Shown here piece after piece: positions 22,086 through 32,533 of a stretch of DNA of 64,000 nucleotides. A model generated the notes under the pieces. That model saw only the letters and a program-made list of their open reading frames with translations, made no database searches and had not been told where the DNA came from. The stretch's first letter is position 1, and each line of letters starts with the position of its first letter. The stretch lies in assembly GCA_025093985.1 (NCBI GenBank), contig JACAAK010000001.1, positions 2,790,001 through 2,854,000 on the forward strand. Direction: 5' to 3'. Position numbers and translations under genes: made by a program. Source of the stretch: Calvatia gigantea (Eukaryota; Basidiomycota; Agaricomycetes; Agaricales; Lycoperdaceae).

Positions 22086-25000
22086 TTACTCCTCTTCATC
22101 CTCTTCAGCTTCGTCCTCGGAAACATCCAGACCAGTTTCCTTGAGCCTCGCTTTATCACGTTTCCTTTTACTGGTGACCTCATCGAGCAAGACCAACAGG
22201 TCCTCCTGCTCCTTCTCAAGGTCTTTCTGTTTCTCCGCGGACTCGGATGCTTGTGCAGTAAGCTCCGCTACCTGTTTCTGAAGCTGGGAGACCCAACAGA
22301 AGATCAGCCTCGTGCAGCCCCATCCAGGAAAATGCCCAATGCCCTCACATTGCCTTGCTGTGTCGCCTGTTCTTTCAATTGCTTCTGTAGGGCTTCAAGT
22401 TCTTCGGCTTGTTTACGTATCACATCACGCAAAGAAGCGACAAGCATAGCCGTCTCCGGGTTTTGCCCTGGAATATATATCGTCACGGCTAACTCAAACA
22501 ACCCGTCCAAAAGGGGGGGGGAGTGGGGCACTTACCACTGGAGGTAGACAACTGATCCGGATCAACGACCAGGGCACGTTGTACAGAATCTGGGCAATAC
22601 ATTTTCAGTGAACGCGATTTTTGGGATTGCGTTGGTCGTTCTCACAGTAGTTAGACTTCCAGAAGTCCACAAACGCCCAGTCGAACCATATCTCTGCTTC
22701 TTCCTGTTCGGCTGGTTTGATTGCTGTGGGGCCTGCCTTCGCGGAGAGCGGATAGGCTTGCACCACACCATCAGGACCGACTGCTCTAAATTGGTCGTTC
22801 TCGCGCAGTCGAGCAATCTGGGCTACTACGTTGTCGATGCCCAGCCGGTTTATAATTTGATACTCAGTGGACCTGAAGGGAGCTGAAGTTAGGAGGCGTA
22901 GTAGCGCAACAGACACACGTACTGACCTCGTTATTTCTCCCGGTTCTCGATTAAATTCATAACATATGCCCAGTAGGAAAGCGCACAGTGAGGGCACAAG
23001 AACATCGCCTTCGGATGTTTGGTTAACTGGTTCCACCAACTAGTACAAATCAGTGAGGCTCTAATCAAGCGCTCAGATGTGAGATAATCACCGTTCCAAG
23101 GCCACCGGCATCCAGAAAGTCCCGGACAGATTGTGGATCTTCCCAAAGCCATTGACTCAAAAGGGATAGATAGCCAAGGGTGATGCGGTCCCACTCCCTT
23201 GTTTCTCTGTCCGATGCATCAGGACGTGAGCGAGCTAGAAGAACGAGGGAAAGGTTCTCGCTCAGGATCTGTAGTAGCGTCTGCGGTGGTTCATCATCTT
23301 CAGCTTCGGTTTGTGTGGTAGGAGGAAGTGTGCCATCGGCAGGTACGAAAAATTGGCCTGAATCTGCGCCTGGCTGAGTTTGGAGGGGTCCCGGCTTGAT
23401 TAGACGGGCGGATGCCTTGGCTCGGGGTGATGAACGTAGGAGATGGGCAAAAAGAAGACAGGCGAAATGTGTGGAAGATATTTGTGCGAGGTTGACGTTA
23501 GATGTGTCAGGGGGTGATGCGAGGGCGTGCAAAAGAGGCGTAATGGGTGGCGCCTGTGTGCTGTCTAATAAAAAGGAATTGTAGCCCGAGAAGGTGGCAA
23601 TATGTGTTGCTACACACCTGTGGGGGGCAGCATAGCTTGCAGAATTGCATATCTAATCTCATCTTTGTGGACAAAATTCTGGAGACTCATCAATTGGTCG
23701 AATATACATAGTCATCAAACGCTCACCTCAAACACGAGCGCCGCGGCTGCCCGAAGTTCCAGTCCATCTTTCAATCGCTTAGCACTATCGAGCCCATTGT
23801 ATTCCCCATGAAGCGCAAGCTCTACAAGGGCATCTAGTGCGGAAGCAGGTTCCAGGCGATCCCATTCTTCCCCGTTTGTTTCTGGGACCGGCATGTAAGG
23901 TGTCAGCACAAGTTGGGAGAGAGGGAAAGTCATATGGGAAGGAAGGAGTCGCAGTGCCTGATAGCGTCACGTTAATGGGACAAAGAGTCGGGGAGAAAAG
24001 CCTCACCTGTTTTTTGAGTTTAGTGGGGGCATTGGAAGCGAGTCCGATTTCAATCAGACATCGAATGTTACCTGACGTATCTTGTGACTATGTCGTTGTG
24101 TCAGATATTAGATAAATGGGAGATGGTTTTACTAACGGCGCTTCCCTTCGTGCCAATGAGCATACCCAAGATTCCGATTACGAGACTGGCGTTGGTGGCT
24201 TTCTGCTCGTCCCAGAATTGCAAAGCGAATTCTTGCGGTGCTGCTTCATGGAGCGGTAGTGCGTAAGGGTATAAAAGGAGGGAACACAGGGCTGGGGGGA
24301 GCTGAAGCTCTTTGAAATAACTCTTGATAGTGTAGCATGTCAATGGCATGGGGGATGGCACTCAGCCAGCTAGACGAACCTGGTTCGAGGCGTTAAATCG
24401 TAGCAGTCCGTCAACACAAGTTAAGACACCCTGCGATACAACGCCGCCTTCTATGCCACCTTCTTGCGTCATGATGTTGAACAACTTCTCAAAGGCACCC
24501 TCAAAGGCAAGGACCTTCTGGATATCAGGGCTCTGTGCCACCAGGGTTTGCACCACAGTCAAAGCCTCTATGACGTGTTAATGCAGAATTGAGCAAAGTA
24601 TAACAAGTGGTACTCACCGTTCCTGATTATCTCCCTCTTGTCTTCAAGTATTGCGATAACGTTGCGTGCGCCTGTAGGAGCCTTGAGGAAATAGCCTTGG
24701 ACAACCTGCCGCCGGTTTTGTAGGAGGATAATAAGGTATTGAATTGTCGAGAATCTCGTGTAGAAGTTACTATCCCCCAGTAGTGCGAATAGCGTATGGA
24801 CAATCTTTTCTGCCGCAAGAACCATGTCGGTGTACTTGAATCCCAGCTCCTTATTTGTAGGATCAATCTCGCACAATATGATCAGAGTCTCCAGAACAGC
24901 CTTTCCAACATCGGCATCGATCTCAGCGTCATTCACAAGTACATCCAGCAACCCAGAAAGGGCACGATCTCCGACGTCTTGCTTGTGGTCGCGAGCAAGG

Positions 25001-25149
25001 CCTTTGAGAGACAACACGGCTGCACGACGATCGGCAAGGAGAGTTGCGGGAGACAGGCGGTCGCTGAGACGACCTATTGTCTCTGCAGCAGTCTGAGGCT
25101 GGCCTGCAGGACCTCGGAGAGCGACATAAGTCTGCGAGAAGAATTCCAT
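22086..25149 (-). CDS. USO1: Vesicle tethering protein Uso1/p115
   Basis: Uso1/p115 tethers ER-derived COPII vesicles to the Golgi under Rab1/Ypt1. The start MEFFSQTYVALRGPAGQPQT opens an armadillo-like head: DRRAAVLSLKGLARDHKQDV, IDADVGKAVLETLIILCE, SNFYTRFSTIQYLIILLQ (a p115 head hallmark), APTGARNVIAILEDKREIIR, EALTVVQTLVAQSPDIQKV and NASLVIGILGMLIGT. Later exons give LVPSLCAFLLGICYEFNREP, STEYQIINRLGIDNV and AEIWFDWAFVDFWKSNYYTV. A short coiled coil follows (AMLVASLRDVIRKQAEELEA), and the C-terminus is very acidic (SEDEAEEDEEE). About ten introns are needed. The coiled coil is far shorter than in yeast Uso1 and resembles the animal p115 layout. Confidence 0.93.
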
Positions 25150-25893
25150 GCGAGTCTCCTACAATAATAGCCAGAATGTTCAAACATGCTGGCGGCCCTC
25201 GTGGTGATCACGTGCAGTTACTACGATGCTTACTTGCGTTTATTCCCAACCCAGGCTCCTTCCCTTCCAATCACCTGGCGTAACGAGATTATTCTCTCGG
25301 TTTTACTTGTGCATAACAAATTGGCCCTATGCTTCCACAAGGGCAATGTGTTTCCCCATCCGCCCATCCGAGGATTTGACACCAACCACGCCCCCCTTTG
25401 CAAAAGTTTCTGCGCCTTTGTTTCCTGAAACATCCGTGACCTCGCATCAATTCTAAAATAGTGCTAGGTTGCGCAGGAATATTAATATATTTAATGTCCT
25501 TCGACGTCGTCACGGGCTGAGAAGGGTGTTCACTTCAGACTCCCTTACCCTGGACGCTAGATCTGGGACCCTCATTTACTAAGCAAGACTGACCAAAAGT
25601 ACGAAAAAATCGGCCAGTTCTTTTGGCACTTACACATTTCCCTAGTTTTAACCGAGTGTTGTGCACAGCTGTGCAATCGGATTATTGCACCCTGTGCAAC
25701 TCACACATCTTTCCTTCTGTCCCATTTTTAGGCTTGGCTACACATTAACTTCGACACTCATCCACTTCTTGTCTCACAATGTCGCAATCCTGACCCTGGA
25801 AGGAGATTGTGCGAAAATCTCTAGCTGCAACCATTTCACACCTTCAAGGGTATAATAGGCCATCACAGAGACGAGTGGGTTTGCGGTCTCCAT
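25150..25893. other. Divergent intergenic region, USO1 / P450
   Basis: About 740 bp between divergent starts with no supportable gene. A TATAAT lies near 25850, about 65 nt before the P450 start codon, and could be its TATA element. Confidence 0.45.
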
Positions 25894-25909
25894 CCCCCCC
25901 CCCCCCCCC
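25894..25909. repeat. C16 homopolymer just before the P450 start codon
   Basis: Sixteen consecutive C end 8 bp before the P450 ATG at 25918. The run should lie in the 5' leader and is likely unstable in length. Confidence 0.95.
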
Positions 25910-25917
25910 GGAATCCC

Positions 25918-28288
25918 ATGGCTCTAACATTCGCCTTGTTAGGATTGGTTCTCTTACTTATAATACGCATTCTGTATCGCAAATTCGCTGGGATATCTAT
26001 CGCCCATATACCTGGACCTGTGCCCGGTAGCTATGTCTATGGTGAAGCACCCCTGCCAAAAAAAAATGCGCAAACCACGCTCATCGACCTTCATATCTGC
26101 TAGGGAACCTATGCGAATTGCTACAGAACCAAGTCGGGGAGGCAAGATTTTGGCCCTATACAGGAATGCTAAATGATTGACAATAACTCAGGTAGAATTC
26201 AAGTGGCAAGCAACCTATGGCGGCGTTGTTAGATTCAAAGCCGCACTTGGCGTGAGCACTTAATACTCGTGGCTTGCCCTGTAAACCCTTACACACTCAC
26301 AGGAAGACCGCCTTATTATCTCCGATCCAAAGGCACTTCAATATATTCACCAGACCACAGCCCACCATTTCCAGAAGCAGCCCGAACGAAGAGCTATATC
26401 TGAGGCCATTGCTGGGAAAGGAATTATATGGGCAGAGGGTGAGAAATGGAACTGGTTCACATCGACACGAACACCAAATCCTTTCGATGTAGGCGAGGAT
26501 CACAAGAGACACCGCAAAATCCTGCTACCCGGGTTTGGAGGTCCTGAATCCAAAGCATTTGCACCTATCTTTAGTAGTCACGCATCAAAGGTGTGTTGAA
26601 CCTATTTTCGGACCACGGTTGGGATTGTCATCACGTCAATACCAGCTCGTAGGAAAATGGAATGACATTATCGCAGTGCGGGGAGGAAATCCTGCAGTAC
26701 TCGATATTCCTTCTTGGATTTCTCGTGCCGCACTAGACGCCATCGGAGTTGGTAAGCGGCACTCAGTTCCTCACAAACGTAATCTGTTATGATCGTTCCA
26801 GCCGCCTTCGATTACCACTTTGGGTCTCTCGACGACTCCAACAATTTTGTCACCAACGTATGGAAAGATGTACTGTGAGCCGTGCATATTCCTTGGGCTC
26901 TGAGTTTCTAAACCCTATCAATTACATGCAGTATCAGCACCTTTGGCCTGGTCAAGAAGCGGGACATTTTGGCCCAGATCATCATGCAATATGTCCCATC
27001 AACCCTTCTCTCCCTGATCCCCAACCCCAAAATGAAGCACCTACGCTATGCCAGTAATGTGCTAACCGACATGGCGAAATCCCTTATCGAAGAGAAGACT
27101 GAAGCCGTGATCCAAGGCAAGAACGCCCGCGATATAATGAGCATACTGGGTGATGATCTATTCTTGGAATTGTGGCGCCGTTACGCTGATCATAAGCATA
27201 GTCAAAGCCAATCTCTCCGAAAATAAAATGACCCAACTAAGCAAGGAAGAAATGCTAGCTCAAATGAGGTATGGGCGCTATCCCAAACCTTGGCCATGGG
27301 TTCTGGAAGTTTACCAAGTCAAACACAGAACTTTTCTCTTGGCAGGTCACGAAACTACTTCAAATAGCCTGACATGGACACTCCTCGAACTTGCAAAACG
27401 GCCGGATTTACAAGCTCGCCTTCGTCGTGAGATTGAAGCCAAGGCCCGCGAAATCCATGCCCGTGGAGACACCGAGTTCACCGTTGCAGATTATGACTCC
27501 ATACCGTATCTTAATGCGATTCTCAAGGTCAGGATCTGGCTCACCCCACTAGTATCCGATCAGAACGATTCATTGGTTCCTCTTACCTTATTGCACATAG
27601 GAGTCTCTGCGATATAACCCTCCGACTTACAGCACATTCCGTCAAGCGTCGCGGGATGACATACTCCCACTGTCAAAACCGATCACAACGATGACCGGCG
27701 AAGTCATTACCAAGCTGCCCATCCCAAAAGGGCTCCGGATTGTCACATCCATCTGTGCTTACAATAGGTGAAACGAGCGCCAGTTTACCTGAACCTTGAG
27801 GATTTGGAATCCCTTACTCATGGTGGTGGCTCTTACAGGAACGAGGACGTGTTTGGACCTGATGCAGACGTCTTCAACCCCGAAAGATGGCTCCGCAAGG
27901 ATGGAGTTAGTAAAGGGGTTTCAGTCGGGGTGTATGGTAACATGTGAGTGATGAGCTAGTGCGCATCTCGCAATCCTCTCACGCACCATCGGCAGGCTCA
28001 CCTTCGCTGCCGGGACAAGGTACGTGCCCCCTGTCAGTTTCCATGGTCGGCATCCTCTACCCTAGTGCCCTTCCATCTCCCAGGTCTTGCATTGGTTGGA
28101 GACTAGCTGTCATTGAACTACAAGCATTCTTAGTGGAGCTGATATTAAATTTCGAGTTCTCAATGACTCCGGAAGCGCAAAAACTCCGACGAGAGGCATG
28201 CTTCGTCATGATCCCAACAATCGAAGGCCAAGTGGAGAAAGGGTGCCAATTACCGCTGAAAGTAACTTTGGCCCGTAAAGATGATTAA
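25918..28288 (+). CDS. Microsomal cytochrome P450 monooxygenase
   Basis: This heme-thiolate monooxygenase should be anchored in the ER with a reductase partner. The N-terminus MALTFALLGLVLLLIIRILY is a membrane anchor, followed by the proline hinge IPGPVPGS. Exons then give EFKWQATYGGVVRFKAALG, EDHKRHRKILLPGFGG (C-helix region), RTFLLAGHETTSNS (I-helix AGxxTT motif), ESLRYNPPTYS (K-helix ExxR), and FNPERWL. The heme loop FAAGTRSCIGWR is split by an intron, with the Cys ligand present. About twelve introns give one open frame to 28288. One of them, 26142-26191, is GC-AG. The clan and substrate cannot be assigned from the sequence alone. Confidence 0.9.
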
Positions 28289-28472
28289 GGGCTCGCAGCC
28301 TTGTTCGCAACCATCTTTCTTTCATTTCCCGTTCATTTAAAATAGAGAATTAGTATTCAACTATGCGGTTAGAAGTTCGTACAAGTAATGTACAGATTAG
28401 ACAGAAGTTCTGACCGTTGATATTTTCTACAATGACTCAACGGCTTTGAAGTGATACATTACGTTAATACTT

Positions 28473-30594
28473 CTATTTCGTGAGATTAATCACCCTACCC
28501 GTTGGACCCCATTGCTTCATCGTTGCAAATTCTGTGTACTGGTTCCACAGAATTTGTCGCACGACGTCTTTTCCTATGAGAGACGCAAACTCTAGGACTC
28601 GCCATACGTCATGGAAGTTGCTCGCAAGTCCCAGGCTTATCCGAACAACACCAAGCTCTCGTCCCATATGATATTCAAAGTCTTTCAACGTCACTCCAGA
28701 ATACAGCCTGCTCATGTCTTCTTCAATGCCTAGAAGCGAGGCTGCACCACCTGGGTTACAAACACACCCTGTTCGTAGTGAGATTCGGTGTTTCGTTGCT
28801 GCATGCTCAATAAATGAGTTCGGGAGGAGTTCACCATCAGGCTGGGAAGAGAGAAGCGTCAATCTTGTATTGAGATTCAAGGGAGGGAAACACCCACACC
28901 ATGGAAGACGAGAGAGACAGTAGATCCAGTATCTGCTTGTTCGCCCACAGATCTTAGTCTTCGATCGGGCAGGCGCGATAATATTTTTACGACAGGTCGT
29001 TTAGTAGTGTCATGGCGGAGTTGTGCGAGTGCCGTTGTTAAGAAATGCATCAGGCAGGAAAGTCGTAAAGGTAGAAATGGGAGGTATGCCGTCAGAAAAC
29101 GTAGGCCTTCCGTGACAGCTGGCAAGGTCAAATAGTTGATGGTTCCATCCTGTGAAGAAAACCAATATTAGCCTAAAGTTGACGTAGATTAATTGAATGA
29201 GATGCTTCGCCACTGACTTCAAACTGTTCATGAGGCTCATGAGCTCGAGTAACGACTGATCCAGGTACCTGAACGACGTCGACGGTGCCACCGGCGAACC
29301 AAGGACGCCGCAGTTGGGTAAGAAATGATCTCTTAACTATCAGCGCTCCAACGCCCGTCGGGAAGCCAAACATCTTGTAAAAGGAAACAGCTATCGCATC
29401 AATGTCGGCATTAGCGAGGGAAAAATGAGAAGCGGGCGCAAGAGCCGCAGCATCCAAAAGGGTGTGATAACCAAGAGAAGCGGCATATTCCATCAATGAT
29501 AGGTCGTTCTTGCTGTTCGTGATGTTGGACTGCCCCGTGAGTACGAAAAGGCTGGGAGCGAGTTCCCTCGACTGAGGTTTGTGTTGCGACAGTACATTCT
29601 ATTGTGTGATCATCAGTCGGATTCAGGGTCAACAGTTAATTAAGATAAGATGACAGACCTTGACTGTGGCCACTTCTGATCCGCCGACAGGAGTAGAGGG
29701 AATGTAGATTGTGCGCGCACCCTTGGACGCGGCAAACTCTCGGAGGCCGTGAACCTGGAAACGCTTGAGCAGATGAATAATTCAGAGACATGTCCTGTAC
29801 GTACGCTGTTGTGCGAATCAACGCCGATAACTAGATTGCTACCACCTGTAAAGGGGTACGATTCACCAACTAATTTCAGCGCCGCTGTAGCGTTTGCTGT
29901 AAAAATGACAGTGTATTCCTTGTTTGAAGCTTTGAAGAAAGATAAAACAGCTGCGCGTGCCTCATCTGCGTATTGCAGAGAAAGCCTGGAGCTACAATCC
30001 AGCATCCGATGTCAACGACCGCATCGGATGACCCTGACGACGTATCCGCTCACCTGTTACTTACGGAATGGGTGTTTCCGAGGATGCTTGTATTCAAGAA
30101 CTGGGTATGTACTCTGACAAGGCTCTCCGGGTACAAGGCCCCTCCCATGTAATCGACGTAGGTTTCACCTGCGCGTTCTAATCTTGAATAGTCTGTCCTC
30201 CGTAGGGTGTCCAAAATCCATGTTAGGCGATACTCTAAGGATGCATAAGTTTCCTAAGACAAGATGTAAAGCCGGACAAGTGGAGCATACCAGGGTACAC
30301 TCTGAGGAAATCATCATAGGTTAGTGATGCTGGGTCCGAATTATCGGTAAAGGTAGAATAGGATGGTGAGTAAGCGAGAATCGCAGTTTCCTGGGACTGG
30401 TCATTGGAAACACGCTTTTCATGGTTTTCATCTACCAAGGGTGTCCCCTCATGTGGCTGCTCGTTAACATGGGTTGATGAAGAGGTAGAAGCACCACAGG
30501 GTACGATTCGAGAGAAAAATAGAGATCCTGTCCTGGAGAAGATGCGACGCTTTTTCTGGCGCGGAAGAACAGCAGAGGACGAGGTATTTCCCAT
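28473..30594 (-). CDS. MOCOS-like class V PLP aminotransferase, paralogue 2
   Basis: This is a diverged paralogue of the gene at 10477-12516, in the opposite orientation. It starts MGNTSSSAVLPRQKKRR: again an N-myristoylation fit, here followed by a basic cluster that could add membrane affinity. The disordered leader is longer than in paralogue 1. The domain carries GETYVDYMGGALYPE, FTANATAALKLVGESYPF, VDSHNSV, DAAALAPASHFSL, SFYKMFGFPTGVGAL (PLP Lys), DGTINYLTLPAV and RTGCVCNPGGAASLLG with two Cys retained, then VVRISLGLASNFHDVW. No MOSC domain follows. All six intron positions seen in paralogue 1 recur, so the copy arose by DNA duplication rather than retroposition. The gene looks intact. 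Confidence 0.85.
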
Positions 30595-30642
30595 GGCGGA
30601 CGGAGGACAGGAGCGATTGGATTCTTGGATAGAGAAGTGGGG

Positions 30643-30649
30643 TTTTATA
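30643..30649 (-). promoter_or_regulatory. TATA box of second MOCOS-like gene
   Basis: The minus strand reads TATAAAA about 49 nt upstream of the start codon at 30594, mirroring the TATA position in the first paralogue. Confidence 0.55.
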
Positions 30650-31626
30650 TATTTTTGGGAGAAGGAAAGGCACTCCATGTAAAGCAAGACTAGACCAGAG
30701 AAGCAGTGCCAAAGTCACGGTGACCAAAAAACTGTCATGGTCAAACAAGAGGAAATATATTCCGCCCTGCGTTCACTCCCTTCGACCGGGCCCACATGCT
30801 AATGCGGTATAGAAGCCTGATGGAGGATTGCCGTTAGGAAATAAATCCAACTGAGTCCACACCTCTGGATTCGGAAATTCCTTGGTTCAAAGGTTCAAGC
30901 CCAATCGGGTACCCCACTGAAGACATAGATCCAGTAGATCTACAAGCATGAGGGGGGCAGTGACGGAAGGCGAAAACCTGCGGCAAGTGTATATTCGGTG
31001 ATTGGCGGACGTTTAGGGTCGCAGCACAGGGTGTTATAATTTAACAGCTGATAGCAGAATTCCTACCAATAGAATCTTTTCAGAGACTTGGCCAGAAATA
31101 TTACATCATGCTTTCAGAAGCCGTCAATTTCTTACCTCCCTTGAGATCCGCAGATCCGGCGTGATCTGTTATGCATTATGCTGCCCGTGAGTGATTAGAG
31201 ATTCGGCTGCGATTCGGATATTGGCGTAATAGGCCAATAGCGCATAATCTTCGTATCGCACGCTTTTTGTTGATGCCGAGCGGGACCCATTGTCAGAGTA
31301 CCTGAGAATTCAGACCAACCGAACAATGGTTAATGGTCTTGATTGACTGAGATATGATTCAGATGTAGACGGAGAAGAATACATACTGCGAAGCTTGGCA
31401 CGATAACCGACCTTTCCAAAGGCATGCATTGGCTCAGTGGCGAACCCCGGGGTCAGAAGTTGGAGGGTCAAATGTGAGCCAATCGAGGGTTCTGCTTGCT
31501 TCCGTTCTCCTGTGACTTTAGGTTGGATTCAGAATCACATTGAAAAGCTATTTGCAAACATATCGAAGGCGAATTCTAAAGAAGACGAGCCAGTTCGGAT
31601 CAGTTGTGATGTCAGGTTTATGAATA
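30650..31626. other. Intergenic upstream of MOCOS-like paralogue 2
   Basis: About 980 bp with only short open frames and no recognisable domain. An 18 bp word near 31168 (TTATGCATTATG then TGCCC) resembles the right part of MITE copy 1, but is too short to call. Confidence 0.45.
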
Positions 31627-31939
31627 CTGTACCGGACCGTACGGTGGCAACACCTGAGACAGCGTTACAAAGTGAACGGTTGCGTTCTGGCAACACTCTT
31701 GGTGTGGTGCATTACGCCGGCCAGAATTTGCAGCAATCTTGCTCAGCACCTGAGCCAGAGTGACATGTTAAGCTGCAACATCAGAGCCTGCCAGCTTCGG
31801 GGGCCGCGGAAATACATTTTTAGTCTCAGTTTTTTTAGTTGCGGCAACACCTCGAGTGTTATGCGTTACAAAGGAGGGAATAAGCAACAAACCGGGTCCA
31901 GCGTTATACACTACGTTGCCACCATAAAGTCCGGTACAG
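31627..31939. mobile_element. MITE-like TIR element, copy 2
   Basis: This 313 bp non-coding element is the better preserved copy. The left end reads CTGTACCGGACCGTACGGTG; the right end, read in reverse complement, reads CTGTACCGGACTTTATGGTG, and both continue GCAAC. The terminal inverted repeats are thus about 25 bp with three mismatches. It is flanked by TA on both sides (31625-31626 and 31940-31941), a two-base target duplication as in Tc1/mariner-type elements. The interior matches 21360-21654. Confidence 0.85.
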
Positions 31940-32533
31940 TATCGGATTCGGAGCTTTGACATGTGGGAGAAAAAAGTTGCGAAAAGCGCTTTGAGCTTCG
32001 AGAAGTGCTTACTAATGACTACACACTGCAGAGGTCGGCGGACCCCAGCGCCAACCACGTTGTCCCTCTTCCCGTTGAGGGACGGAAGCCTTCTCTATAC
32101 CTTGTAATTAAAGAAGTACAAAGTCGCAAGGAACCCTGGGATCTTGACTGTCGCCAAGAATACAAGAGATTGTTTGCTGTTGTTGAACTACAAGTCGGAA
32201 CAATTGTGGCCATTGTCCTGGTCCAGCCAGACCCTTGAGGCTCGTTGCTCACTAGCGCTTACTTACCACTCTTCTTGGATTGTCGCCTTCAACTGTTTGA
32301 TTGTATCCATCGACTCTGATTGTATCCAGTGAGAAATAACAGAAGAACCATTCGCAGAACAATAGGCGTCGCAAAACCTGATGATCAAACATTGGGAGCA
32401 ATGTCAAGGGAACCTTATTCTAACAAGGATGTTGGCCATCAACAACCTTGTTAATTTACTTCTTATAAGACGACATGAGAGGTTCAGGACATAGATTATA
32501 CTTCAACCCCCGCTGCCCATCCACTCGACAGGA
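31940..32533. other. Intergenic between MITE copy 2 and unknown gene A
   Basis: About 590 bp with no supportable gene. The last 100 bp is probably the leader of the gene starting at 32534. Confidence 0.45.

Noticed and set aside
10477..30594. A co-regulated biosynthetic gene cluster (aminotransferases, P450, RdRP, pectinase)
   Set aside because: No backbone synthase, transporter or regulator is present, USO1 and the RdRP interrupt it, and orientations are mixed.
30880..30910. tRNA B-box-like word (GGTTCAAAGGTTCAAGCCC)
   Set aside because: No matching A-box or cloverleaf could be drawn around it.
31160..31195. Possible third MITE fragment (TTATGCATTATG then TGCCC)
   Set aside because: Similarity to copy 1 is about 18 bp only, without a TIR end or TA flank.
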